A stretch of 45,882 bases of DNA from positions 1-45,882 of the forward strand of contig NZ_WHTD01000052.1 of the NCBI RefSeq assembly GCF_009379765.1, written 5' to 3'. This DNA comes from Actinophytocola sp. (GTDB taxonomy: Bacteria; Actinomycetota; Actinomycetes; Mycobacteriales; Pseudonocardiaceae). This document shows positions 15,459 to 23,971 of this stretch, piece after piece (positions within the stretch are counted from its first letter, which is position 1; each line of letters opens with the position of its first letter). Below the pieces are notes generated by a model, which worked only from the letters and a program-made list of their open reading frames with translations, did no database searches and had not been told where the DNA came from. Both the position numbers and the translations under genes were made by a program.

Positions 15459-17297
15459 TCACCACGTCAATCCGGTGCCGAACGGGTACAGGACGGTGTT
15501 GGGGTCGTCGCCGGTCGGGATGTCCACCGGGAGCGTGCCCTTGGGGGAGACCTCACCGAAGAGGACCTTGGTCAGCGACTCCATCGCGTTGGCCCGCCAG
15601 CCGTAGGTGGCGACCCAGGTCGGCGCGTCGACGAAGCCCGCGTCGTAGGGGATCTGCGAGGCGACCGCGACCACCGGCTTTCCGGTGGCGAGCAACGCGT
15701 TGACGAGCGCGCGCTGCTGCAGCCGGCCGCTGAGGTTGTTGGTGAGCACGACGACCAGGTCGGCGCCGTTGGCCGCGGTCACCGCCCGGTCGATCGTCGC
15801 CTGGTTGGGGTTCAGGCCGGTCGGCAGGGGAGTCGCGTCCGCGCCGCGCTCGTCGATGCTGGCGGCGAGCCACTCGGGGCTGCGGTGGGTGAGCCCGGAG
15901 GTCGTGTCGCCGATGCCGGTGACCAGCACGTTGGCCGGCACGTCGGCGATCGGCAGGAGGCCCGCGTCGTTGCGGACCACGGTCGTCGTGCGGTCCATGA
16001 TCTGCTGGATCTTGGCGACGTTGGCCGGGGTGCCGACGATCTTGTCGACCTTGTGCTCGTTGACGAACGGGCTGGTGAGGATGCCGCGCTTGAGCTTGAG
16101 CAGCAGGATCCGCAGGACGCTCTCGTCGATGCGGCGCTCGGTCAGCCTGCCGCTTTCTACGGCGGCCTTGACCGAGTCGATGGCGAGCTGCAGGTCCGGT
16201 GGCATGAGGAGCTGGTCGACGCCGGCCTCGAGGGCCATCACGGGGATCTCCTCGGGCGGGAAGACGTTGGCGCCGCCCATGCCCAGCGCGTCGGTGACGA
16301 TCACGCCGCGGTAGTGGAGCTCGTTGCGGAGCAGCCCGGTGAGGATCGGCTTCGAGAGCGTCGCGGGCACGCCGGTCGGGTCGAGGCTCGGGACCTCGAT
16401 GTGCGCGGTCATGATCGAGTCGATGCCGGCGTCGACCGCGGCCTTGAACGGCGGCAGGTCGAACTCGCGCCACTCCGCCTCGGTGCGGTCGATGTTCGGC
16501 AGGCCGGTGTGGCTGTCGGTCTCCGCGTCACCGTGGCCGGGAAAGTGCTTGGCGGCGGAGGAGACGGTCTCGGAGAGCCGGCCGCCTTCCTGGTAGCCGT
16601 CGATCTCGGCGGTGACGAGCCGGCTCGCGAGGTCGGGGCGGGAGGAGAAGGAGCGGGCGCCGATCACCGGGTTCAGCGGGTTGGAGTTGACGTCCGCGAC
16701 CGGGGCGAAGTTCTGGTTGATGCCCATCGCGCGAAGCTCGCGGGCGTTGATCGTGGCAACGGTCTTGGCGTCGGCGGAGCTGCGCCCGGCGCCGACGGCC
16801 ATGCTCGCGGGGAACTCGGTGGCCGGCGACTCCAGGCGGGTGACGTTGCCACCCTCCTGGTCGATGGCGACGATCAGCGGTAGGTGGGTGTTGTGCTTCA
16901 CCGCGGCGCGCTGCAGGCCGTTGGAGAAGGCGGCCAGCTGCTCGGGGTTGTCGACGTTGTCCGTGCCGCTGTTGTTGAAGTAGATGACACCGCCTACGCC
17001 GAACTTCTCGATGACCTGGGCAGGGGTGTCCACGCCGTAGTTGGCCTGGTTGGTGGGATGCGCCTCGTTCGCGGACTTGCCCCACACGGAGACGACGAAC
17101 AGCTGGGCGATCTTCTGGTCGAGCGACATGCCGTGCATGTGCGCCTTGGCCTGCGCGAGCGCGGCGGCATCCGCGCCCCGGTTCGAGGCCTGCGGGTTGC
17201 CGGACACGGCGGCTTGGCTCACCCCGCTAACCATTGCCGAGCTGGCGACCACGGCGATCGCGACGGACAGACTTCGACGGGCTGAAGTACGAGACAT
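15459..17297 (-). CDS. nagZ: Glycoside hydrolase family 3 beta-N-acetylglucosaminidase
   Basis: The protein has 612 residues from the ATG at 17297, preceded by AGGGAGG 11 bases upstream and followed by a signal peptide (SRTSARRSLSVAIAVVASS). The GH3 N-domain carries the NagZ signature KHFPGHGD...DSH (residues 250-263), whose His-Asp dyad is the acid/base, and the nucleophile Asp336 in VTDALGMGG. A second alpha/beta domain (about 430-612) is present, as in Bacillus NagZ, which acts outside the cell on GlcNAc-MurNAc peptides. It is the first gene of the recycling run. An open frame extends upstream to 17441 but lacks sense as protein, so the later start is preferred. Confidence 0.92.
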   Translation of the reverse strand: MSRTSARRSLSVAIAVVASSAMVSGVSQAAVSGNPQASNRGADAAALAQAKAHMHGMSLDQKIAQLFVVSVWGKSANEAHPTNQANYGVDTPAQVIEKFGVGGVIYFNNSGTDNVDNPEQLAAFSNGLQRAAVKHNTHLPLIVAIDQEGGNVTRLESPATEFPASMAVGAGRSSADAKTVATINARELRAMGINQNFAPVADVNSNPLNPVIGARSFSSRPDLASRLVTAEIDGYQEGGRLSETVSSAAKHFPGHGDAETDSHTGLPNIDRTEAEWREFDLPPFKAAVDAGIDSIMTAHIEVPSLDPTGVPATLSKPILTGLLRNELHYRGVIVTDALGMGGANVFPPEEIPVMALEAGVDQLLMPPDLQLAIDSVKAAVESGRLTERRIDESVLRILLLKLKRGILTSPFVNEHKVDKIVGTPANVAKIQQIMDRTTTVVRNDAGLLPIADVPANVLVTGIGDTTSGLTHRSPEWLAASIDERGADATPLPTGLNPNQATIDRAVTAANGADLVVVLTNNLSGRLQQRALVNALLATGKPVVAVASQIPYDAGFVDAPTWVATYGWRANAMESLTKVLFGEVSPKGTLPVDIPTGDDPNTVLYPFGTGLTW

Positions 17298-17516
17298 GGG
17301 CACAACGGCCTCCCTGGCCGGCCAGCAGGGGTCACTCCGTAACCTCTTAACCGAGAACAAGCTGCACCGGTAAGTTACCCACGCCAATGACCGCGGGCAA
17401 GCAGGCGTTCGGCTCAAAAAGCATGCCGCGAGGATCGCCAACGCCGAAGGCGAGGCGAACGCCGAAGCCGAACTGCTGGTTCATCCGGTACCAGCCACGC
17501 TGGGTCGGGAGGAGCC

Positions 17517-17600
17517 CGCACCGTGGGGGTCTGGGGGGTCGCCCCCCAGAAACTGAACTGGGCGATCCCGGTCCGCGCAGTCCGCGGACAGGGATCGCCC
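17517..17600 (-). repeat. Dispersed two-hairpin intergenic element, copy 1
   Basis: Read on the minus strand, this is a hairpin with arms around GCGGACTGCGC, then a second hairpin CTGGGGGGCGACCCCCCAG, then ACCCCCACGGTGCG. The same arrangement occurs at 42303-42384 on the plus strand with few changes, some of them compensatory in the stem. The rest of 17298-17516 shows no convincing gene. Confidence 0.8.
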
Positions 17601-17609
17601 AATCGCCCA

Positions 17610-17900
17610 GCACAGAACGCTCGGGTTACCAAGCGTGCAACAGTGTCGTACCTACCTGGCCTCGGCGTCCGGCGTCCCGGTACGCAGTCCCTTGACGACA
17701 TGCCTCCCGCGGCTGGCTGCGCGTGGGTGCCCGGTGTTCTGTGCACGGAGCCCCACCGGGGTGGTCGAAACTTCTCTTCCGCTTCGGCCCTGGCCGATCG
17801 GGAGTCCGTATGTCCTTTCTACCCAGTGATGGAGGTCACTTCAAGACCACAGTCGGGTGCACCGTTTCAGAGCCTGTCAGGTGTCGACGAATACGGTCCG
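17610..17900 (-). ncRNA. Candidate Ms1/MTS2823-like RNA polymerase-binding sRNA
   Basis: In mycobacteria the 6S-like RNA Ms1 (MTS2823) is encoded just downstream of the Rv3661 gene on the same strand. Here the same place, after the Rv3661-like HAD gene, is a noncoding stretch of several hundred bases. A -10-like TACGCT is at 17903-17908 and a hairpin CGCTTGGTAACCCGAGCG (17635-17618) followed by TTCT is a plausible terminator, giving about 290 nt, close to the roughly 300 nt of Ms1. Segments near both ends (GTCG..ACCTG and CAGGT..CGAC) can pair. There is no clear -35. Position and length support it; sequence homology was not checked. Confidence 0.4.
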
Positions 17901-17979
17901 TGAGCGTATTGTGTGGCCTCTTTCCGCAGCTCATAAGTGGTGCGGTCGCGGGCTGGTACCGCCACACGGGTGGTGCTGT

Positions 17980-18813
17980 TCACCGCTTGCGCCGGCGATG
18001 GATCCCGTACCAGGTTGCCCCCGCGGTGGCGATCGCGCCGAGGCCGATCGCGGTCACCGCGACGGCCGTGCCGGACGGCGCGTGGAACCGGGAACGCAGC
18101 GACACGGGCTTGGTGAACTCGAGGATCGGCCAGCCGCGTTCGAGGGCCAGTGCGCGCAGTCCCCGATCCGGGTTGACCACGGTCGGGTGGCCGACGGCCG
18201 CCAGCATCGGCAGGTCCGTGATCGAGTCGGAGTAGGCGTGGCACGCGGCGAGGTCGTAGCCGCGCTCGGCGGCTATCTCCTTGATGGCGCTGGCCTTGTG
18301 CTCGCCGTAGCAGTAGAACTCGATCTCGCCGGTGTACCGGCCTTCCGCGGCCACCATGCGGGTGCCCATGCTGTGGGTGGCGCCGATCATCTCCGAGATG
18401 GGCGCGACGATCTCCTCGCCGGACGCGGACACGATCACCACGTCGCGGCCCTCCGCCTTGTGGTCGCCGATCAGCTCGGCGGCCTCGGCGTAGACCAGCG
18501 GATCGACGATGTCGTGCAGGGTCTCGTCGACGATCGAGCGAACCTGGGCCACGTCCCAGCCGGTGCACAGGGCGGTGAGGTGGGCGCGGATGCGTTCGAC
18601 CTGGTCGGCGTCCGCGCCGGAGGCCGCGAAGACGAACTGCGCGTAGGCGCCCTTCAGCACGGCGCGCCTGTTGATCAAACCGTTCCGGAAGAAGGGCCGG
18701 CTGAACGCCAGGGTGCTCGACTTGGCGATGACGGTTTTGTCCAGGTCGAAGAACGCGGCTGCCCTGGAACGGTCATCGGTGGCCTCAACAGGCATTTCAC
18801 GGCGCGCTGTCAC
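17980..18813 (-). CDS. HAD-IB family phosphatase (Rv3661-like)
   Basis: SerB-like HAD hydrolase of about 277 residues. Motif I is FFDLDKTVI (DxDxT), motif II is in VIVSASGEE (Ser), and motif IV is in YSDSITDLPML (Asp residues). A cap lies between motifs I and II. The C terminus carries one membrane helix (AVAVTAIGLGAIATAGATW) and a basic end, so it is probably membrane-attached. Family members hydrolyse phosphomonoesters; this Rv3661-type branch has no assigned substrate. The start used is GTG 18813, six bases after TATGCT, implying a leaderless message; ATG at 18795 is the alternative, and an upstream open frame to 18912 looks unconvincing. Confidence 0.85.
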   Translation of the reverse strand: MTARREMPVEATDDRSRAAAFFDLDKTVIAKSSTLAFSRPFFRNGLINRRAVLKGAYAQFVFAASGADADQVERIRAHLTALCTGWDVAQVRSIVDETLHDIVDPLVYAEAAELIGDHKAEGRDVVIVSASGEEIVAPISEMIGATHSMGTRMVAAEGRYTGEIEFYCYGEHKASAIKEIAAERGYDLAACHAYSDSITDLPMLAAVGHPTVVNPDRGLRALALERGWPILEFTKPVSLRSRFHAPSGTAVAVTAIGLGAIATAGATWYGIHRRRKR

Positions 18814-18819
18814 CTCGTC

Positions 18820-18825
18820 AGCATA
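18820..18825 (-). promoter_or_regulatory. -10 box of a probable leaderless promoter
   Basis: TATGCT on the minus strand, six bases before the GTG at 18813. No good -35 is visible. Confidence 0.4.
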
Positions 18826-18946
18826 GGAGCGAAGTGCGGTGTTGGACGGACTTCGCCAAGGCTCAGACATCCGATGTCTGACGGGTTTGGCGCCGGTTCG
18901 AGCAAGTTGCAACCACGACGTGGAAGTGACGGGATACAGTGGTGGC

Positions 18947-19034
18947 GTCCGGCTTTTGCCGGGCGGGTTCAGCTCGACCCCCCGGAGCTGAACCTTTGAC
19001 GACCCCCGTCCCTCCCCCCTGGCGGGGGTCGTCC
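18947..19034 (+). ncRNA. 6C small RNA
   Basis: The two diagnostic stem-loops of the 6C family are present. Hairpin 1 (18967-18993) has arms GTTCAGCTC/GAGCTGAAC and a loop with six C. Hairpin 2 (18998-19033) has arms GACGACCCCCG/CGGGGGTCGTC and a loop with another run of six C; it also acts as terminator. A -10-like TACAGT lies at 18935-18940, giving a start near 18947 and a length near 88 nt. It sits between the Rv3661-like gene and ssd, on the ssd strand, exactly where M. tuberculosis encodes B11 (6C). B11-type RNAs regulate by C-rich loops pairing with G-rich ribosome binding sites. The start and the -35 are uncertain. Confidence 0.88.
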
Positions 19035-19244
19035 CTAACTACTCGGTCCCGGTCGGAAACAAATGCGCGAGCATAACCGCGCCCACCGACAGATCTCCCT
19101 CGTCGAGCCCCTCCCGGCGCGAGTTGTCCACAACGCACCCAGCTGTCCACATGTTGATCTTGGTGCGTTGAACGGTCCCCGAAGCCGGGCGATCGTGGTT
19201 CTGCGGCACGAGAACCGCCGCGACCACGACCGCTCAAGGGGGGC

Positions 19245-20348
19245 ATGGTGGACCCGAACCGCCCGGTGGCCTTCGTCGAGGACGAGGACCTGCTCGACGA
19301 CGTGCTGAAGCTGGCCGCAGCCGCCGGCTGTGACCTGGAATGCGTGCCCGACGCGGCCGCCGCTCGCTTGCGCTGGTCGACAGCGCCACTGGTACTTCTC
19401 GACGCGGCAGGCGCCGAACACTGCGACAACGCGGGCCTGACCCGCAGGGACTCGGTGTTCCTGCTGGCCGCCGAACCGGCGTCGAAAGCCTTGTGGGAAC
19501 GAGCGGTGGAGATAGGCGCCGAACGCGTCATCGAGCTCCCCGGCGCCGAGGCCTGGCTGGTGAGCGCGATGGCCGACGCGACAGAAGCCCCCGCCCCGAC
19601 AACGGGCCGCGCTCTCGCGGTCCTGGGTGGCCGGGGCGGCGCGGGCGCGTCGGTCTTCGTGGCGGCCCTGGGTCTCACCGCGCTACGCATCGGCCAAAGC
19701 GCACTACTGATCGACTGCGACCCGCTCGGTGGCGGTCTCGACCTGGTCCTCGGCGCCGAGTCCGAACAAGGCCTCCGCTGGCCCGACATGCACCTACGCG
19801 CCGGTCGGGTGGCGGCGTCGAGCCTCCACGACGCCCTCCCGAGCAGAACCAGAGGCACAACAAGACTCACTGTGCTGTCCGGCGCCCGCAAAGGCACAGC
19901 CCCCGCCCCGGACGCGGTGGCCGCAGTCCTGGAGGCCGGCCGCCGGGCGGGTGAAACCGTCATCTGCGACGTGCCGAGAGCTCTGGAACCGGCGGCCCAA
20001 GCCGCCCTGAGCCGAGCCGACCTGACAGTAGTGGTCGTCCCCGGCGAGGTAAGGGCCTGCGTCTCGGCCCGCCTACTGGTCGAACGCCTCACGGAGCTGG
20101 GCACCAAGCCCCACCTCGTAGTCCGAGGCCCGTCCCCGGGCGCCCTTCACCCGGACCAGGTGGCGAAAGCCGTGAACGCGCCCCTTCTCACCACGATGCG
20201 CCCCGAGCCCAACCTCGCCCACTCCCTCGACCGCGGCGACTTCACCCCACGCCCGAAAGGCCCCCTGGCAACCGCCGCCAGAACCACCCTCACCGCGTTG
20301 GCCGACCAACCCCTCCGCACGACCCGAATCCTGCGAGCAGCCTCATGA
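19245..20348 (+). CDS. ssd: Septum-site-determining protein Ssd, CpaE-like ATPase
   Basis: 367-residue MinD/ParA-superfamily protein of the Rv3660c type. A receiver-like N-terminal domain (about 1-115) is followed by the ATPase domain with a deviant Walker A, GGRGGAGASVF (residues 128-138), which lacks the usual GKT, and LIDCDPLGGG as Walker A-prime. In tad loci this protein (CpaE/TadZ role) places the secretion ATPase at a cell pole or septum; in mycobacteria it affects septum formation. It is the first gene of the tad run. The start is ATG 19245 or, better spaced from AAGGGGGG, GTG 19248. Confidence 0.88.
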   Translation: MVDPNRPVAFVEDEDLLDDVLKLAAAAGCDLECVPDAAAARLRWSTAPLVLLDAAGAEHCDNAGLTRRDSVFLLAAEPASKALWERAVEIGAERVIELPGAEAWLVSAMADATEAPAPTTGRALAVLGGRGGAGASVFVAALGLTALRIGQSALLIDCDPLGGGLDLVLGAESEQGLRWPDMHLRAGRVAASSLHDALPSRTRGTTRLTVLSGARKGTAPAPDAVAAVLEAGRRAGETVICDVPRALEPAAQAALSRADLTVVVVPGEVRACVSARLLVERLTELGTKPHLVVRGPSPGALHPDQVAKAVNAPLLTTMRPEPNLAHSLDRGDFTPRPKGPLATAARTTLTALADQPLRTTRILRAAS

Positions 20349-20688
20349 CCGCCACATGCAGCGGCGAAGCGGCCGCTGCCGCCCCTTACGTACTCGGCCC
20401 CGACAACCAGAGCCGACATCCACGGCCCCACCCGCCGCTGCCCATCGCCATCAGCCGCGAAGCCACAGCCGACGCGTCAACCTTGCGAGCCATGTCATGA
20501 CCGGCCTGACGCCCTTCCCCATGCACCGAGTCCACCCCGGCCGCCTGCGAGCGCCCGCGCGGAGCCAACGGCCGCCTGCGCGCTGCCCCGCGTCCGCGAC
20601 CCCGTGCCCCACCTACCCGAACGCGCCGAGGGCCTGCGACCCCTGCGCCGCCCAACGTGTCCCGACCGACCTGCGAGCGGCGTCATGA
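20331..20688 (+). repeat. Start-site-like direct repeats between ssd and tadA
   Basis: An 18-19 bp motif, CTGCGAGCNGCNTCATGA and variant, occurs three times: 20331-20348 (overlapping the ssd stop as ATGA), 20482-20500, and 20671-20688 (giving the tadA start). The 336 bp between ssd and tadA contain no convincing gene; all frames are Pro/Arg-rich and lack a domain. Confidence 0.65.
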
Positions 20689-21839
20689 ACGCCTCGGACA
20701 ACCTCGTCGGCAGGGTCCGCAGCCGGCTCGCCAGCAGCGGCACCGAGATCACCTCGGCCGTCGTCGCGCGGGCCGTTCGCGAGGAGGCCGGCGGCATCGT
20801 CGGCGACGCCGACGTCCTCGACGCTCTCCGCCTCATGCGTCAGGAGTTCGTCGGCGCCGGGCCGCTCGACCCGCTGCTCCGCGCCGACGGCACCACCGAC
20901 GTCCTCGTCACCGGACCGGACCAGGTCTGGCTCGACGGCGTCGGCGGCCTCCGCCGCACGGACGTCACCTTCCCCGACGAGGACGCCGTCCGTCGTCTCG
21001 CCCAGCGGCTCGCCCTCGCCTGCGGCCGCCGGCTCGACGACGCCCAACCGTTCGTCGATGCCTGGCTACCGGTCGGCGCGCTCGGGCGCATACGCCTGCA
21101 TGCGGTCCTGCCGCCCGTCGCCGCCGACGGCACATGCCTGTCCCTGCGCGTACTCCGGCGCGCCGGCCACGACCTCGGGTCCCTTCACCGGCTCGGCACC
21201 TTCGACCAACGCACCCACCGACTTCTCGGAGCCGTCGTCGACGCCCGGCTCGCCTTCGTCGTCACCGGCGGCACCGGCGCCGGCAAGACCTCACTGCTGA
21301 GCGCCCTCCTCGGCCGCGTCTCCCACCACGAACGCATCGTCACCGTCGAGGACGCCGGCGAGCTTCAACCCGACCATCCCCAGTTCGTCCGGCTCATCGC
21401 CCGCCCACCCAACGTCGAAGGCGCCGGCGAGGTCACGCTCGCCGACCTCGTCCGCCAAGGCCTGCGCATGCGACCCGACCGCATCGTCGTCGGCGAGGTC
21501 CGCGGTGCCGAGGTGTGCGACCTGCTCACCGCACTCAACACCGGCCACGACGGCGGCGCCGGCACCGTCCACGCCAACTCCCCGGCCGAGCTCCCCGCCC
21601 GCATGGAGGCGCTCGCCGCGCTCGGTGGCCTCTCTCGCGACGCTCTGCACAGCCAGCTCGCGGCCGCCTTCCAGGTCGTGCTCCACATGCGCCGCCACCC
21701 GGACGGCACCCGCCGCCTCGACGAGGTCGGTGTCCTCGAGCGAACCGCCAACGGCGTGCAGGTCGTCCCCGCGTGGCCCCAGGACAAAGCCGTCCTCGGT
21801 GAGCTGCTCGAAACACGGGAGGTCGAGCCGCCATGGTGA
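20685..21839 (+). CDS. tadA: Tad/Flp pilus secretion ATPase TadA (CpaF)
   Basis: 384-residue type II/IV secretion ATPase that powers assembly of Flp-type pili at the inner membrane. Walker A is [12 protein letters not shown] (Lys201), the Walker B region includes [10 protein letters not shown], and the C-terminal His box reads [20 protein letters not shown] followed by GTVHANSP, all typical of CpaF. The length matches Rv3659c-like proteins. The ATG at 20685 follows CTGCGAGCGG, a weak ribosome site; a longer open frame upstream (to 20604) is unlikely. The stop overlaps tadB in ATGGTGA. Confidence 0.95.
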   Translation: MNASDNLVGRVRSRLASSGTEITSAVVARAVREEAGGIVGDADVLDALRLMRQEFVGAGPLDPLLRADGTTDVLVTGPDQVWLDGVGGLRRTDVTFPDEDAVRRLAQRLALACGRRLDDAQPFVDAWLPVGALGRIRLHAVLPPVAADGTCLSLRVLRRAGHDLGSLHRLGTFDQRTHRLLGAVVDARLAFVVTGGTGAGKTSLLSALLGRVSHHERIVTVEDAGELQPDHPQFVRLIARPPNVEGAGEVTLADLVRQGLRMRPDRIVVGEVRGAEVCDLLTALNTGHDGGAGTVHANSPAELPARMEALAALGGLSRDALHSQLAAAFQVVLHMRRHPDGTRRLDEVGVLERTANGVQVVPAWPQDKAVLGELLETREVEPPW

Positions 21840-22630
21840 GCCTGCTCTGCTGCGCGCTGGCCCTCCTCACCTGGGCCGGCTCTCCCGCCGCCACCCGACT
21901 CCGCAACCTCGACCTCGTCGGGACGCGCCACCACCGGCGGCTCGGCCCGCCTCGCCCCAGCTCGGTCACGCTCACCACCGCGGCGGCCGTCGCCGGATGG
22001 CTCATGGCCGGCGTCGGTGGCGCCATCGCCGCGGCTCTCGCGACCGTCACGGTCTGGCGTCGCTGGCGAGCCAGGGGACAACTGCACCGCTCCCTGTCCG
22101 CCATCGACGGGCTCACCGAGGCGCTCCGCTCGCTCGTCGCCGGACTGCGGGCCGGCGCCCACCCGGCCGAGGCCGCCGAAGCAGCTGCGGCGGACGCCCA
22201 ACCGCACGCCGCCGCACCGATGCGAGCCATCGCCGCCGCGGCGCGACTCGACGGTGACGTCCAACGCGCGCTCGACGGCACGCAAACGCTTGCCGGCGTC
22301 CTGGCCAGGGTGTCGAGAGCGTGGGCGCTGGCACAACGCCACGGGCTGCCGCTCGCCGACGTCCTCGACGCGGTCGGCCGCGACCTCGACCAGCGCGTCC
22401 GGTTCGCCCGCCAGGTCCTCGCCCGGATGGCCGGCCCGCGCACCAGCGCCACCACCCTCGCGTTGCTGCCCGTCCTCGGCATCGGGCTCGGCGAGGCGAT
22501 GGGCGCCCACCCACTGCGCGTGCTGACCGGCCCCGGGCTCGGCCAAGTGCTGCTCGTCATCGGCATCGCCCTGCTGTGCGCGGGGGTGGCTTGGTGCGGC
22601 CGGCTCACGGGCCAGGTGGTGCCGTCGTGA
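21833..22630 (+). CDS. tadB: Tad pilus inner-membrane protein TadB
   Basis: 265-residue type II secretion F-domain protein of the Rv3658c type. N- and C-terminal hydrophobic segments (near 1-15, 45-70, 210-230, 238-258) flank the cytoplasmic GspF domain (about 85-200, with [22 protein letters not shown] cut to its typical LVAGLRAG core). It forms, with TadC, the membrane platform on which TadA acts. Overlap with tadA (ATGGTGA) and with tadC (GTGA) indicates tight coupling in one operon. Confidence 0.88.
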   Translation: MVSLLCCALALLTWAGSPAATRLRNLDLVGTRHHRRLGPPRPSSVTLTTAAAVAGWLMAGVGGAIAAALATVTVWRRWRARGQLHRSLSAIDGLTEALRSLVAGLRAGAHPAEAAEAAAADAQPHAAAPMRAIAAAARLDGDVQRALDGTQTLAGVLARVSRAWALAQRHGLPLADVLDAVGRDLDQRVRFARQVLARMAGPRTSATTLALLPVLGIGLGEAMGAHPLRVLTGPGLGQVLLVIGIALLCAGVAWCGRLTGQVVPS

Positions 22631-23340
22631 ACCCGAACAGCATCGCGCTGGTCCTGCTGGCCGCGGCGGTCCCGCTCTGGTCCAGGGCCAAGCTGCCAGG
22701 TCTGCGGCTGGCCAGGCTCGGTGGCGCCCGCCGCGCTCGGCCCGGCCTCGGCCCGAAGGCACCGCGGATCGCCTTGGCCGCCTCGCTCGGCGCGCTGACC
22801 GCAGTGGTGACGGGCTTGCCGGAGGGGCTGTTCGTCGGCGCGATGGTGGCCGTTGCGGCCTGGTGGCTCGCTCGCCGCCTGACCCGCGGCGCGACCACCC
22901 AACCCGACCCGCTCACCCTGGCCGCGACGTGGGACCTCCTCGCCGCTTGCCTCCGCGCCGGCCTGCCGGTCCCCACTGCGGTCACCGCCATCGCCGACGA
23001 TCTGCCCTCCGACGCCACCAGGGCGTTGCGGGCGACCGCCGACCTGCTGGCCATGGGTGCGGACCCGATCGATGCCTGGACGCCGGCGATGAACTGCCCG
23101 CACACGGCGGCCCTCGCTCGCGGCGCGCGGCACACCGCCCGTTCCGGCACCGCGCTGGCCGACGTGGTCGGCACGCTCGCCACCACCGTCCGCGATACGG
23201 CGAGCGACGCCGCCGAGGCGCGAGCGCAGCGAGCCGGCGTGCTGATCGCCGCACCGCTCGGACTGTGTTTCTTACCCGCCTTCGTCTGCCTCGGCATCGT
23301 GCCGATCATCGCCGGCCTGGCCGGCAGGTTGTCGCTCTGA
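22627..23340 (+). CDS. tadC: Tad pilus inner-membrane protein TadC
   Basis: 237-residue second GspF-domain protein (Rv3657c type). A GTG start at 22627 overlaps the tadB stop (GTGA). Hydrophobic segments are at about 4-17, 50-80 and 210-232. The F-domain pattern is visible in [20 protein letters not shown] and the later [15 protein letters not shown]. It pairs with TadB in the platform. The open frame extends much farther upstream, but that part is the shadow of tadB, so the GTG is the start of choice. Confidence 0.88.
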   Translation: MNPNSIALVLLAAAVPLWSRAKLPGLRLARLGGARRARPGLGPKAPRIALAASLGALTAVVTGLPEGLFVGAMVAVAAWWLARRLTRGATTQPDPLTLAATWDLLAACLRAGLPVPTAVTAIADDLPSDATRALRATADLLAMGADPIDAWTPAMNCPHTAALARGARHTARSGTALADVVGTLATTVRDTASDAAEARAQRAGVLIAAPLGLCFLPAFVCLGIVPIIAGLAGRLSL

Positions 23341-23387
23341 ACCCAGAGACCCATAGATCCAGAGACCCATGGACAAGGAGAACCCGA

Positions 23388-23591
23388 ATGTTCCCCCACC
23401 GGACCCCGCTCCCCCTCCACCCACGCCGGGACTTCCTGCTCGGCGACGACGGAATGAGCACCGTCGAGTACTGCGTCGGCCTGGTAGCGGCCGCGGCCTT
23501 CGCGATGGTGCTGTACGCCATCGTCAGCGGCGCCGACGTGCTCGCGGCAGTGACATCGATCGTCCAGCGAGCCCTCACGGTGGACATCTGA
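23388..23591 (+). CDS. Small Flp-pilin-like protein, DUF4244
   Basis: 67-residue protein with a basic leader and a GDDGMSTVEYCVGLVAAAAF segment: Gly followed by Met-Ser-Thr-Val-Glu, as in type IV pilin-like cleavage sites with Glu at +5, then a single hydrophobic helix. It matches the Rv3656c/DUF4244 family, the presumed major Flp pilin of actinobacterial tad loci. AAGGAG lies seven bases before the ATG. The short gap before it holds a CAGAGACCCAT duplication. No prepilin peptidase gene is in the window. Confidence 0.85.
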   Translation: MFPHRTPLPLHPRRDFLLGDDGMSTVEYCVGLVAAAAFAMVLYAIVSGADVLAAVTSIVQRALTVDI

Positions 23592-23971
23592 TGCCCCCGA
23601 CCAGGCGTGGCCGCCGAAAACTCGACCGGGACGGTGGTGCGGTCACCGTCGAGGCGGCGATCGCGCTGGCCGGCTTCGTGGCGGTGCTCACGCTGGCGCT
23701 GGGTGCCATCTCGGCAGCCATCGACCAGCTGCGATGCATCGACGCGGCCCGAGAGGCGGCCCGCCTGGTCGCGAGGGGCGAACCCGACCGCGCCCGAGCG
23801 GTGGCCGAGGAGATCGCCCCCGGCAACGCGGCGATCGCCATCACCGTGGAGGACGACACCATCCAGGTCGACGTGCGAGCCGCCCCGGTCAACGGCCTGC
23901 TCCCCGGCCTCGACCTCCATGCCGAGGCCTACGCCATCGCCGAACCCGCCGCCACCGAGGCGAACCCATGA
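23591..23971 (+). CDS. TadE-like pseudopilin
   Basis: 126-residue protein with the TadE N-terminal pattern: charged leader (RRGRRKLDRDGG), then AVTVEAAIALAGFVAVLTLALGAI, a helix with Glu near its start as in pseudopilins, then an extracellular domain of about 80 residues. It corresponds to Rv3655c. It overlaps the previous gene by one base (TGATG) and the next by ATGA. It probably is a minor component of the pilus. Confidence 0.85.
   Translation: MPPTRRGRRKLDRDGGAVTVEAAIALAGFVAVLTLALGAISAAIDQLRCIDAAREAARLVARGEPDRARAVAEEIAPGNAAIAITVEDDTIQVDVRAAPVNGLLPGLDLHAEAYAIAEPAATEANP

Noticed and set aside
17298..17441. Upstream extension of nagZ by 48 residues
   Set aside because: The extension precedes a clear signal peptide and ribosome site at 17297.
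17347..17490. Small minus-strand frame beginning MNQQFGFGVRLAFGVGDP
   Set aside because: No ribosome site, lies beside the dispersed repeat, and no known family recognised; too weak to call a gene.
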